Under the pieces are notes generated by a model. That model was not told the origin of the DNA. It searched no databases and saw only the letters and a list, made by a program, of their open reading frames with translations. A stretch of 64,000 nucleotides of DNA. Origin: an uncultured Prevotellaceae bacterium (GTDB taxonomy: Bacteria > Bacteroidota > Bacteroidia > Bacteroidales > Bacteroidaceae). The stretch covers positions 152,338-216,337 of the forward strand of contig CACZDV010000001.1 of assembly GCA_902780025.1 (NCBI GenBank), read 5' to 3'. Shown one piece after another: positions 1 through 8,581 of the stretch. Every line of letters begins with the position of its first letter. Positions within the stretch are counted from its first letter, which is position 1. Both the position numbers and the translations under genes were made by a program.

Positions 1-1173
1 AAAGAACAGATGCCTGTCGATGTGCTGGTACAGGACTGGCAGTACTGGGGCAAGTACGGTTGGAACTCCATGCGTTTCGATGAGACCCACTATCCCGACC
101 CGAAGGCGCTGACCGACAGTCTGCACCGCATGGGTATCAGACTGATGCTCTCCGTCTGGTCTAAGATTGACAAGAACTCTGAAGTGGGCCATGAGATGGT
201 TGCCAAGAACTACTATATTCCCGGCACTGATTGGATTGACTTCTTTAACCCCGATGCCGCTGCTGACTACTGGAAGAATTTCGCCCAGCGACTGGTGCCA
301 CTCGGTATCGACGCGTGGTGGCAGGACGCCACCGAGCCAGAGAACGATGACCTCGTCGGTCGCCATGTCAATAACGGCAAGTGGGCCGGCGAACAGGTTC
401 GTAACGTCTATCCGTTGCTGGTCAATAAGACCGTTTACGAAGGGTTGAGTCAGACCCCCTCTGGCTCCCCCTGGTTAGGGGGAGAACAAAGCACCTCCCC
501 TAAACAGGGGAGGACGGGAGGGGTCTTCATCCTCACTCGTTGCGGATTCCCCGGCATCCAGCGCTATGGCTCTGCCCTGTGGAGTGGCGACGTAGGAAAC
601 GACTGGGAGACCTTCCGTCGGCAGATTGTGGCCGGTTTGGGTGTCCAGGCTGCGGGTGTCCCCTGGTGGACCTACGATGCCGGTGGCTTCTTCCGTCCCG
701 GCGACCAGTACACCAATCAGGACTACATCGAGCGTATGCTCCGCTGGATAGAGACGTCCGTCTATCTGCCGCTGATGCGTGTCCACGGCTATATGAGCAA
801 TACCGAACCGTGGAACTATGGTCCTGAGGCGCAGGCCATCATTGCCGAGTGCCTGAAAGAGCGGTACAAGCTGAAACCGTATATCGAACAGTGTGCAGAA
901 CGTATAGCCAAAGAGGGCTACACGCTGATGCGTCCTCTGATTTTCGACTTTGCCGACGACCCTGTAGCCCTACAGCAGAAGTATGAGTATATGTTCGGAC
1001 CGATGCTGCTTATCAGTCCTGTGACCGAGGCTGGTGTCAAGGAGTGGAAGACCTATCTGCCCAAGAACAAAGGTGGCTGGGACGACTACCGTACCGGGCG
1101 TCACTATGCTGGGGGCCAGACCGTGACGACGGCTGTCGACAAGGCTCATATTCCTGTGTTCGTTAGGAAGTAA
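1..1173 (+). CDS. GH31 alpha-xylosidase-like glycoside hydrolase, 3' part (5' end outside window)
   Basis: The reading frame is open from base 1, so the gene is cut by the window edge; 390 C-terminal residues are visible. The catalytic barrel is clear: the nucleophile is the Asp of WWQDATEPE (codon at 325) and the likely acid/base is the Asp of LWSGDVGNDW (codon at 589). TRCGFPGIQRYG, PWWTYDAGG and RVHGYMS are typical of the GH31 group that contains bacterial alpha-xylosidases acting on xyloglucan oligosaccharides; by memory the region is closest to that type. The family is retaining and cleaves terminal alpha-xylose or alpha-glucose. Just before VFILTRCGF there is a stretch of about 25 residues rich in Ser, Gly and Pro that is encoded by a GC-rich hairpin repeat (453-524) and is probably an in-frame insertion. 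The next gene begins 8 bases after the stop. Confidence 0.9.
   Translation, partial: KEQMPVDVLVQDWQYWGKYGWNSMRFDETHYPDPKALTDSLHRMGIRLMLSVWSKIDKNSEVGHEMVAKNYYIPGTDWIDFFNPDAAADYWKNFAQRLVPLGIDAWWQDATEPENDDLVGRHVNNGKWAGEQVRNVYPLLVNKTVYEGLSQTPSGSPWLGGEQSTSPKQGRTGGVFILTRCGFPGIQRYGSALWSGDVGNDWETFRRQIVAGLGVQAAGVPWWTYDAGGFFRPGDQYTNQDYIERMLRWIETSVYLPLMRVHGYMSNTEPWNYGPEAQAIIAECLKERYKLKPYIEQCAERIAKEGYTLMRPLIFDFADDPVALQQKYEYMFGPMLLISPVTEAGVKEWKTYLPKNKGGWDDYRTGRHYAGGQTVTTAVDKAHIPVFVRK
453..524. repeat. GC-rich double-hairpin repeat inserted in frame in the GH31 gene
   Basis: Two perfect 7 bp stems lie side by side: CTCCCCC/GGGGGAG (465-471 with 478-484, loop 6) and CCTCCCC/GGGGAGG (494-500 with 507-513, loop 6). 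Outer bases GACCCC... and ...GGGGTC can also pair. The block is 72 bases, a multiple of three, and has no stop in the gene frame. It replaces a short loop of ordinary GH31 proteins. Its composition differs sharply from the flanking coding sequence. Confidence 0.75.
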
Positions 1174-1181
1174 ACAGTGAA

Positions 1182-2981
1182 ATGAAGAAAAAGTCCTATT
1201 TACTCTTGTGGGGCGCTGCATTGCTGGTCATTGCCGGTGCCCTGCTTTTCTTTGAGTACCATCTGCTGTGGAAGATTCAGCAGATGAACCTGTTCTTAAG
1301 TACGTCGCTGTTCTTTAAAGAACTGACGCTGGTGCCGGGTGGCTTGCTCAGTTGGGTTAGCACCTTCTTTGTTCAGTTCCTTTACTGGCCATGGATAGGT
1401 GTATTGCTGCTTTGTGGCTGGTGGCTGTTACTGATGTGGCTTGTCAAACGGACGTTCCGCGTCCCCGGCCAATGGGCCAGTTTGATGCTTATTCCCGTTG
1501 CCCTGCTATTGTTGGCTATTGTAGATCAGGGCTATTGGATTTACGTACTGAAACTACCAGGTCATTTCTTTATGGCCACCATTGGCACAACGGCTGTAGC
1601 AGCATTGTTGTGGGTATATCGTCTGTTGCCTTCTAAATATTATCTGCGTACAATATTCGTTTTTCTTACCTGTGCCATCGGCTATCCGTTGATGGGTATT
1701 TATGGCCTTGCCGTCACCTTACTGATGGCTATTTGGTCGTGGCGTCTGAAGGAGCATACGTTGGTTGACACGGTGGTAGCTCTCCTGAGTGTTGTAGCCG
1801 TACCGCTGTTCTGCTACCGTTTTATTTACTACCAGACGAACTTGGCGAATATCTATTATGCTGGACTTCCCCTTTTCTATGTCACCGAGGAGTATCACGC
1901 CTATTATGTTCCTTATTATCTGTTGGCGCTGTTCTTCGTGGTGCTGGCCTTGGTTCCCTTGAAGTCGGCTGTCAAGCCCCTGAAACCTATCATTGCTCAG
2001 GTTGTCATTTTGGTTGCTGTGGCATTCGGTGTGTTCCATTTTTGGTTCAAGGACGAGAACTTCCACCGCGAACTGGCCATGCAGCATCATATAGAGAAGC
2101 TTGCCTGGGAAGATGTGCTGCAGGAGGCAGCCCGTCAGCAGGATGAGCCTACCCGTGCTATTGTGATGATGAAGAATCTGGCCTTGGGACGCCTTGGCCG
2201 TCAGGGTAGTGAGATGTATTTGTATAAGAACGGCTCCAAACCATATAATGCGCCCTATGGTATGCGCACCATGTTGGAAATAGGCCCCCTCACCTATTAC
2301 CAGTACGGAATGTTGAACTATAGTGTCCGTCTCAGTACTGAGATGGGCGTCGAGTTCGGTTGGCGGGCCGAACACTTGAAGACGCTGGCTAAGTGTGCCA
2401 TCCTGAATGGAGAGAAAGCTTCTGCCCGTAAGTATTTGGGACTGTTAGACCACACACTGTGTTTCAAGGACTGGGCTGAACAGAATAGAAAACTTATTGG
2501 TGATACGGCGGCTTTAGCCCGTCATCCGGAGTATGGGCCTGTCCGCCTGATGATGCACTACGATAATGACTTGAATGCTGACGAGGGAAATGTGGAGCGT
2601 TTCCTGATGAACCAGTTGGCCAGTAGTACCTATGCTGGTAACCCGCTATTCATGGAACAGACACTCCTGGCCTCGCTCTGGACACGCAATGCCAAGCAGT
2701 TCTGGTATCATTTCTATGACTATGTCAACCAGCATCCAGACGATGCCATACCTGTCTATTATCAGGAGGCTGCCTATCTCTTTGGCTATCTGGAACATCG
2801 TCCGAATCTCGATAAGATGCCTTTCGCCGCTGGCGTGAAGGACTCCTTCCAACGTTTTATGGAGGCAGCTTCGCGTTATAATGATGCAGACATTGAGGTG
2901 GCCCGACAGGGATTGTATCCCTTCTTTGGTCAGACCTATTATTACGAATATTATGTGATGAATCACCTGCCAGAGTATTAA
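1182..2981 (+). CDS. DUF6057-like membrane protein with C-terminal helical (TPR-like) half
   Basis: The 599-residue protein has an N-terminal half (about residues 5-290) of roughly eight or nine hydrophobic segments and a soluble alpha-helical C-terminal half. The overall layout is like the Bacteroidota family I recall as DUF6057; the name is from memory and uncertain. No catalytic motif is visible. The start ATG is 8 bases after the GH31 stop, so cotranscription with it is likely, and the lipoprotein gene follows after 23 bases. The soluble half resembles the small lipoprotein at 47344 by eye (a shared W...PTR...RLG..G pattern and following helices). Both genes precede a CxxCH/PD40 lipoprotein, which suggests a conserved functional pair at the cell envelope. 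The function is unknown. Confidence 0.75.
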   Translation: MKKKSYLLLWGAALLVIAGALLFFEYHLLWKIQQMNLFLSTSLFFKELTLVPGGLLSWVSTFFVQFLYWPWIGVLLLCGWWLLLMWLVKRTFRVPGQWASLMLIPVALLLLAIVDQGYWIYVLKLPGHFFMATIGTTAVAALLWVYRLLPSKYYLRTIFVFLTCAIGYPLMGIYGLAVTLLMAIWSWRLKEHTLVDTVVALLSVVAVPLFCYRFIYYQTNLANIYYAGLPLFYVTEEYHAYYVPYYLLALFFVVLALVPLKSAVKPLKPIIAQVVILVAVAFGVFHFWFKDENFHRELAMQHHIEKLAWEDVLQEAARQQDEPTRAIVMMKNLALGRLGRQGSEMYLYKNGSKPYNAPYGMRTMLEIGPLTYYQYGMLNYSVRLSTEMGVEFGWRAEHLKTLAKCAILNGEKASARKYLGLLDHTLCFKDWAEQNRKLIGDTAALARHPEYGPVRLMMHYDNDLNADEGNVERFLMNQLASSTYAGNPLFMEQTLLASLWTRNAKQFWYHFYDYVNQHPDDAIPVYYQEAAYLFGYLEHRPNLDKMPFAAGVKDSFQRFMEAASRYNDADIEVARQGLYPFFGQTYYYEYYVMNHLPEY

Positions 2982-3004
2982 GTTATACAAGAAGAGTAAA
3001 GGTT

Positions 3005-4492
3005 ATGAAACATCTGTTATATATCGTTTGTTGTTGCTTGGTGGTGACGGGCTGTGGCCCTTCCGTTCCGACAGACTTTGCGGAGAGCGACCAGTTGCCC
3101 AAGATCTATCCTGATTATAAGGAGGTGACCATCCCCGTGAACATTGCTCCCCTGACGTTTCAGCTCGATGAGCAGGCTGACGAGATGGTGGCCCGCTATT
3201 CAGCAGGCGACGAGGAGATAGTGTGCGCCGGTAAGATGCAACCGTCGCAAAGTGAATGGCGCTCGTTAGTGACGAAAGCTGACACCATCCAAGTCGACGT
3301 CTACGCCCGCAATGCTGACCAGTGGACGCACTACAAACCGTTTAATATCTATGTGTCAGGCGATAGCATTGACCCTTATCTGAGTTACCGCCTTATTCCG
3401 CCTTCTTTCGTCAGTTACGAGGCGCTGACCATCAGCCAGCGCTGTCTGGAGAACTACGACGAGAGCGTCATCTACGACAATATGCTCTGTGGCTTCGAGA
3501 AGGAGGGACAGTGCATCAACTGCCACCATTATCAGCAGTGGAACCCGGAGCGTATGCAGTTTCATGCCCGTCAGAAGAGCGGTGGTACCGTCATTGCCTA
3601 TGACGGCAAGTTGAAGAAGGTGAACATGCGTAATGACTCCATCCTGTCGGCAGGTGTCTATCCCGCTTGGCATCCTTGGTTGAACCTCATCGTCTACTCC
3701 ACAGACAAAACTCATCAGAATTTTCATACGGTTCATCCGGACAAGGTTGAGGTCTATGACTTAGAGAGCGACATCATTGCCTACGATGTGGAGCGGGATG
3801 AGGTGACCAATCTGGAGAACGACACCACAGAGTTTGAGGTATTCCCGGCCTGGGCTCCCGACGGACGGACGCTCTACTACTGCAGTGCCCATTTCAACCG
3901 TGATACCACATTGACGAGAACCCGTGACGTCATTAACCACTATGACCAACTCAAGTATAACCTCTATAAGAAGAACTTCGATCCCGATAGCCGGCAGTTC
4001 GGCCCTCGTGAGTTGGTATTCTCTGCCGACAGTCTGAATCAGAGTGCCGTCCTGCCCCGCATCTCGCCCGATGGCCGTTTCCTGGTCTTCACGATGGCCA
4101 AATACGGCTACTTCCACATCTGGCACCACGATGCCGACCTCTGGATGCTGGACTTACAGCGCGATGTCGTCGGACCGCTCTACGAGGCCAACTCCCGCGA
4201 TACCGAGAGCTATCACACCTGGTCGTCCAACGGCCGTTGGCTCGTCTTCAGCAGTCGCCGTGACGATGGCACCTACACCCGTCCGTTCTTTGCCCATATC
4301 GATAAGGACGGTCGTTGCAGTCGTCCTTTCGAGTTGCCGCAGGCCAATCCTGACTATCACCGCCAGTTCCTCAAGTGTTATAATGTCCCGGAGTTCATGC
4401 GTGGTCCTGTCACTATCAGCCCGCAGACCTTTGCCGACATCCTGAAGGGCAACGGCGAAACGGTGAAATACGTTAATCAATTATCTAAATAA
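3005..4492 (+). CDS. Lipoprotein with CxxCH haem-type motif and PD40 (TolB-like) beta-propeller repeats
   Basis: The 495-residue product starts with a lipoprotein signal peptide (lipobox VVTGC, Cys17). A CINCH motif at residues 170-174 fits a covalent c-type haem site. From about residue 205 onward there are repeats of the type FPAWAPDGRTLYY, LPRISPDGRFLVF and YHTWSSNGRWLVFSS, which are PD40/WD40-like blades of TolB-type propellers. It is probably an envelope-anchored protein that binds haem or uses the motif for redox or metal binding. The 3' end lies 2 bases before the next ATG. A full-length paralogue is at 47939. The biochemical role is not known; the location next to a carbohydrate esterase suggests a link to polysaccharide use. 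Confidence 0.85.
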   Translation: MKHLLYIVCCCLVVTGCGPSVPTDFAESDQLPKIYPDYKEVTIPVNIAPLTFQLDEQADEMVARYSAGDEEIVCAGKMQPSQSEWRSLVTKADTIQVDVYARNADQWTHYKPFNIYVSGDSIDPYLSYRLIPPSFVSYEALTISQRCLENYDESVIYDNMLCGFEKEGQCINCHHYQQWNPERMQFHARQKSGGTVIAYDGKLKKVNMRNDSILSAGVYPAWHPWLNLIVYSTDKTHQNFHTVHPDKVEVYDLESDIIAYDVERDEVTNLENDTTEFEVFPAWAPDGRTLYYCSAHFNRDTTLTRTRDVINHYDQLKYNLYKKNFDPDSRQFGPRELVFSADSLNQSAVLPRISPDGRFLVFTMAKYGYFHIWHHDADLWMLDLQRDVVGPLYEANSRDTESYHTWSSNGRWLVFSSRRDDGTYTRPFFAHIDKDGRCSRPFELPQANPDYHRQFLKCYNVPEFMRGPVTISPQTFADILKGNGETVKYVNQLSK

Positions 4493-4494
4493 CA

Positions 4495-5901
4495 ATGAGA
4501 AAATTTTTACTCGTGACGGTGCTGTTGGCCACCGTGCTCCTTGGAGCGAATGCCGACGTTGATCCTAACTTCTACATCTATATCTGCTTCGGACAGTCCA
4601 ACATGGAGGGCAATGCCCAGCCAGAGGCCGTCGACAAGACCGGCATCGACAAGCGTTTCCGACTCCTGGCGACCTGCAAATTCGACAGTCCATCGCGCAC
4701 GGCGGGCAACTGGTATCAGGCCACACCCCCGCTGGTCAGTCCCGCCGGCGGTCTCGGCCCTACCGACTATTTCGGGCGCACCATGTGTCAATACCTGCCC
4801 AAGGAGGTGCGCATCGGCGTCATCCCCGTGGCTATGGGCGGCTCCCCCATCGAGATGTTTGACAAGGACAAGTACCAGCAGAAGATGCAGCAGAACCCCA
4901 ACGAGTGGTGGGCAATCCTGGCCAAGAACCACTACGGTGGCAACCCCTACGGCCGCATCATCGAGATGGCCAAGAAGGCCCAGCAGGTGGGTGTCATCAA
5001 GGGCATCCTGCTGCATCAGGGCTGTTCGAACAACGGCGACCCCAACTGGCCGAATATGGTGAAGAAGATTTATAACGACATGCTCAAGGACCTCGGTCTC
5101 GGTACGGACAGTGTGCCTCTCTTCGTCGGCGAGACGCTGCGCCAGGATCAGGGCGGTGCCTGCTGGGGCCATAACACCCAGGTGGCCCGTATGCCCAGCG
5201 TCGTCCCCAACAGCTACGTCATCAGCTCCGAGGGCTGCCCCGGCAATGGCAAGGACCCCTGGCACTTCAACGCTGCCGGCTACCGCACCATAGGCAAGCG
5301 CTATGCCAAGGCCGCGCTGATGCCCATGGGTAAGTATCCCCTGTTCTCGCTCCTCTCCGACGACATCACCGTGGCTCCCGGCGGCACCTACGAAGAGTCT
5401 AACCATACGTTTACGGCAACGAAAGCCCTCCTGATGGGCTGGACGTATACCAATCCTGTCGATATGTCGGGCTCTAAGTACCTGGTGGTCAAGTTGAAGG
5501 AGCCACAGACCGCCAATGGGGAGGTCAGGCTGATGAAGAAGAACTTGATAGGCTACAAAGAGGCTATTGGTGACAAGACAACGATAGTCATTGACCTGCA
5601 CGACATGACCTACAATAACACAGTAATGGATCCTTCAGCCGTCTATAAGGTGCTGTTCCGCGCCAATCAGGCAGGAACCATTGCCGTTGAAGATGTCTTC
5701 CTGAGCAATGACGACCAATATGCCTCGATGGTGACTTCCGTCCGTGATGTGGATAGGTCAGGTGTGACTGACGGCTCCGCGTCTGACGGTGCAGTCTTCG
5801 ACATGCAGGGCCGCAGGGTCGGCTCACAGTTCTCCACACCCGATTCTCCGTTAAGGAAGGGACTGTATATTCGCAATGGCAAGAAGGTTATTGTAGAATA
5901 A
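4495..5901 (+). CDS. CE6/SASA-type carbohydrate acetylesterase with C-terminal secretion-like tail
   Basis: The 468-residue secreted esterase has a signal peptide ending near residue 20. The SGNH-type core carries CFGQSNMEG (Ser35), a conserved Gly block (VAMGGSPIE), HQG (LLHQGCSNNGD) and DPWH (Asp254, His257), the expected Ser-Asp-His set of the DUF303/SASA and CE6 families. These enzymes remove O-acetyl groups from xylan or sialic acid; plant polysaccharide is the likelier substrate here. Residues about 285-405 look like a beta-sandwich carbohydrate-binding module. The tail (FDMQGRRV ... KGLYIRNGKKV) is the C-terminal type common in Prevotella secreted enzymes, probably a type IX secretion or sorting signal. 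The gene follows the CxxCH lipoprotein at 2 bases and ends before a strong terminator. Confidence 0.88.
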   Translation: MRKFLLVTVLLATVLLGANADVDPNFYIYICFGQSNMEGNAQPEAVDKTGIDKRFRLLATCKFDSPSRTAGNWYQATPPLVSPAGGLGPTDYFGRTMCQYLPKEVRIGVIPVAMGGSPIEMFDKDKYQQKMQQNPNEWWAILAKNHYGGNPYGRIIEMAKKAQQVGVIKGILLHQGCSNNGDPNWPNMVKKIYNDMLKDLGLGTDSVPLFVGETLRQDQGGACWGHNTQVARMPSVVPNSYVISSEGCPGNGKDPWHFNAAGYRTIGKRYAKAALMPMGKYPLFSLLSDDITVAPGGTYEESNHTFTATKALLMGWTYTNPVDMSGSKYLVVKLKEPQTANGEVRLMKKNLIGYKEAIGDKTTIVIDLHDMTYNNTVMDPSAVYKVLFRANQAGTIAVEDVFLSNDDQYASMVTSVRDVDRSGVTDGSASDGAVFDMQGRRVGSQFSTPDSPLRKGLYIRNGKKVIVE

Positions 5902-5916
5902 GGCTGAGAAAAGTTC

Positions 5917-5955
5917 AAAAAGCGGTGGGTTTCGTTCAAAACCCACCGCTTTTTT
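5917..5955 (+). terminator. Rho-independent terminator after the esterase gene
   Basis: A perfect 16 bp stem (5917-5932 with 5940-5955; core AGCGGTGGGTTT / AAACCCACCGCT) has a 7-base loop and ends in six T on the plus strand and five A on the other side, so it could act in both directions between the convergent genes ending at 5901 and 6065. Confidence 0.9.
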
Positions 5956-5957
5956 AC

Positions 5958-6034
5958 ATCCGTCACCACTATCCGTCACTACGTAACACGCTAAGTATGA
6001 GGCAGATAAGGCGAAGGTGACGGAATGACGGAAA
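5958..6034. repeat. Inverted pair of short tandem repeats (CCGTCA / TGACGG)
   Basis: ATCCGTCAC occurs at 5958-5966 and 5971-5979, and the reverse complement core TGACGGAA occurs twice at 6018-6033 with an 8 base period. The two arms flank about 38 bases with no other clear structure. The layout matches the larger inverted elements at 12694 and 63726 but without the AT palindrome. It lies between two convergent gene ends. Confidence 0.6.
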
Positions 6035-6064
6035 TCAGAAAAGTAGGTCTCACTGTGTTCATCG

Positions 6065-8524
6065 TTAACGTATCACCACCTTCTGCCCGTTGATGATGTA
6101 GATGCCCTTTTGTAGCTGAGTGCGCGGTATGCGCCTGCCTGACAGGTCGAAATAGGTATCATTTGTTGATGTACTATTTGCGAATGTGTCTCCAGGGGTC
6201 TGACTTATTTCCTTAATCCCGTCGGTGACCTCTGAGGCAGTCAGCGGCATGAGCATCCACTGGCGGTGGATGGGGGTGGGGTTGCTGTCCTGATACTGCC
6301 AGACGGTGACCGTGGTGCCGGCGGCCGTCGATTCGTTGCTCAGGTCGAAGCCGTGGCTGCGGCCCCGGCTGGCCAGAATCTTGAAGAACGGATAGTCAAC
6401 GACGTCGATGTAGAAGTCCTGTTCGCTGGCCTCGGCCTTCTGTGCTGTCAGCGACGAACTGCTGCTGTTGCGATGGGCTGTGAGCCGTAGTCCGAGGGCG
6501 TTCTGCAGCCCGTAGGTGCCGTTGCCCATGTCCTTCAGCGTCCAGCGCTGTGCGTCGCTGTAGTTGAGGTCTTCGATGGTCACCTTGCTGCCTGTTGCCG
6601 TGATGGCGCGCGTCGTTTCGTGACGCGGTATGATGAGGTATTCGTCGCCGTCGCGCAGCAGTTCTTTCACCCCTCTCTCCGTACTGTGGGCGGGAATGAT
6701 GAGAGTGACGATCGACTGGGTCGGCATGATGACCTTCAGCTTCCTGTCGTTGAGAGTGATGCCTGTCTTGGTGCTTGCTAAGTTCTCGTTGGCCGACGTG
6801 CGGTAAGCCTTGATGCTGCTGAGCGTCGGCAGGTCGCTGAAGAGCGAGAGGTCAATGTTGTGAATGCTTTTAGCCCCTTCGTTGAGCAGGACGAGTACCA
6901 GCGTGTCGCGGTCGGCATTGACAGCAGCCAGCGACTGTGCACAGGGCGAGGTGACGATGTCGTAGCCGTGACGGATGAAGCGCGAGCAGTGCTGGCGCAC
7001 GTAGAAGTTCTTCACTTTCTGGTAGGTCTGGTTGGCGAAGCTGCCGCGGATGGTACACCACTGGTCGTTAGCCTCCTCCATGTACTGCCAGTCAATCCAG
7101 GCTTCGGGCTGTATGTAGCGCATATCGTCGATGAGCCGCTGTGCCAGTGCGAGGTTGCCGCCGATGCCGTTGCCGCCCGAGCCGGTCTCGCTCATCCAGA
7201 GCGGCTTCTTGTTCTGATGGGCCAGCAGGGCCAGGCGGGTGCGGTCGGCATTGTTGCCCGAATAGGTGTGGGTGTTCCACTGTCCCACCAGCGGCAGTAT
7301 GCCGGCACTCTTGTACTGCTTGAAGCCCTCGACGCTGAGTCCGATGTTGGTCTCGTCGGAGGCCGAGATGACCGTGTTGAGGCCCGACTCGCGGAGGATA
7401 GGCTCCAGCACGCGGATGAACTTCACCTGCGACTGGTAGTCGAAGTGGCAACCCTCCTGCGGGCCGTTGGCAAACCAGAAGTTGGTGACCGACTCGTTGA
7501 AAGGCTCCAGCGTCTTGAACTCTATGCCGTATACATCCTTGTAGTGCTTGCAGACATCTACCAGGTAGTGTGCGAACTCCTCGTAGTACTCGGGTCTCAG
7601 GTTGTCCTTGCCGCCGTCGGCGTTGCCGCTGACGCAGCCGCTGTAGGTCATGTAGTACGGACATGAGTTGCTGAACGCCTCGAAGACGGCATCAGGCCGT
7701 TTCTCCTTGATCTTCAGCATGATCTTGCGCTGGGCGGCATCGCGGTCCCAGTGGTATTCGTCGCCGCTGAAGTCCTTGAATCCCTCCATCTCGGCGCGCA
7801 GACCCTTGCCGCCACCCATGTGGTGGAGGTTGCAGTGGCGGTTCTCGGGGTCGTCGCCGCCGCCGATGTTATAGCGGAAGTGCGAGTAGTTCAGACCTGT
7901 GGGACTGACCAGCAACTCTACAATCTCGTCGATTTTCTTGTCCGTCCACTTGCCGCACTGGCCGGCCCACCAGCAGAGCGAGACGCCCCAGCCGTCGAAG
8001 TGCTGGCGAACGAGCTGCGGACAGACCGTGTAGTTGAGGGTGTCGGTAGGGGGTGCCTGCTTCACGTTGTCGCTGAAGTACCACATGTGCTTCATGTCGT
8101 TGCCGTCCTTGTTGGTATAGACCTTCTGGTGGCCGTCGTTGCTGTCAGAGCCTAAATATTTGCTGTTGGCCTTGCAGCGCAGTCTCACGTACTGTCCCAT
8201 GGCCTGCTCGATGGTCCATTTGGCCTCGTCGCCCGCTGCGTCGGCTATGAAGAGCGAGTTCCATTCACCCGTCTTCGACAGGAACTTCTCCTGCCCGGCC
8301 ACCTGAATGGTGTAGTAGCCTTTTCCGTCGGGGGTCAGAGTCATCTGTTGCGGACTGGCTTTGGTGGAGGCTTCTATCCATCCGCCGTTGTCGGTTCCAC
8401 ATTCCAAGTGGTTACCGCTGCTGTGCAGCAGATAGAGTGTGGTGGCTTTCGTAAAACTGGTTTGCCCGTAAACCGTGGCCCAGGTTGCTATTGCAGCAAC
8501 CAATAACAATAGTGTTTTCTTCAT
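6065..8524 (-). CDS. GH30 family glycoside hydrolase with ricin-like C-terminal region
   Basis: The 819-residue secreted enzyme has a signal peptide ending near VYGQ (residue 21). Residues about 25-150 look like a beta-trefoil or ricin-like segment, then a GH30 barrel from about 165 to 600 with acid/base Glu344 in EPFNES and nucleophile Glu446 in WMSETG. The short motif QEGC after the acid/base region reminds me of the GH30 group containing endo-beta-1,6-galactanases, but the subfamily is not certain; glucuronoxylanase or other beta-glycanase activity is possible. Residues about 630-760 are a second ricin-type or CBM-like block. The C-terminus (FDLSGRRI ... KGIYIINGQKV) is a Prevotella secretion-type tail. 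It is the second gene of a minus-strand pair with the GH43 at 8579. The start codon lies inside a tandem duplication. Confidence 0.85.
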   Translation of the reverse strand: MKKTLLLLVAAIATWATVYGQTSFTKATTLYLLHSSGNHLECGTDNGGWIEASTKASPQQMTLTPDGKGYYTIQVAGQEKFLSKTGEWNSLFIADAAGDEAKWTIEQAMGQYVRLRCKANSKYLGSDSNDGHQKVYTNKDGNDMKHMWYFSDNVKQAPPTDTLNYTVCPQLVRQHFDGWGVSLCWWAGQCGKWTDKKIDEIVELLVSPTGLNYSHFRYNIGGGDDPENRHCNLHHMGGGKGLRAEMEGFKDFSGDEYHWDRDAAQRKIMLKIKEKRPDAVFEAFSNSCPYYMTYSGCVSGNADGGKDNLRPEYYEEFAHYLVDVCKHYKDVYGIEFKTLEPFNESVTNFWFANGPQEGCHFDYQSQVKFIRVLEPILRESGLNTVISASDETNIGLSVEGFKQYKSAGILPLVGQWNTHTYSGNNADRTRLALLAHQNKKPLWMSETGSGGNGIGGNLALAQRLIDDMRYIQPEAWIDWQYMEEANDQWCTIRGSFANQTYQKVKNFYVRQHCSRFIRHGYDIVTSPCAQSLAAVNADRDTLVLVLLNEGAKSIHNIDLSLFSDLPTLSSIKAYRTSANENLASTKTGITLNDRKLKVIMPTQSIVTLIIPAHSTERGVKELLRDGDEYLIIPRHETTRAITATGSKVTIEDLNYSDAQRWTLKDMGNGTYGLQNALGLRLTAHRNSSSSSLTAQKAEASEQDFYIDVVDYPFFKILASRGRSHGFDLSNESTAAGTTVTVWQYQDSNPTPIHRQWMLMPLTASEVTDGIKEISQTPGDTFANSTSTNDTYFDLSGRRIPRTQLQKGIYIINGQKVVIR

Positions 8525-8581
8525 TGTCGATGAGTATTATAACAGTTATTTCTTCATTGTCGATGAGTATTATAATAGTTA
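8516..8581. repeat. 33 bp tandem duplication covering the GH43 stop and GH30 start
   Basis: Bases 8516-8548 and 8549-8581 are the same 33 bases with one difference (aacag versus aatag). On the minus strand each copy holds a stop TAA, a spacer and an ATG AAG AAA start. The upstream copy carries the GH43 stop and then a minimal frame Met-Lys-Lys-stop; the downstream copy provides the real GH30 start. This looks like a recent slippage or recombination duplication of the translation start region. Confidence 0.9.

Noticed and set aside
453-524. Frameshift or pseudogene in GH31
   Set aside because: The odd GC-rich block keeps the frame, and catalytic motifs follow on both sides.
4507-5601. Long minus-strand open frame opposite the CE6 esterase gene
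   Set aside because: Composition follows from the codon bias of the real gene; no signal, no domain, and the plus-strand gene has full catalytic motifs.
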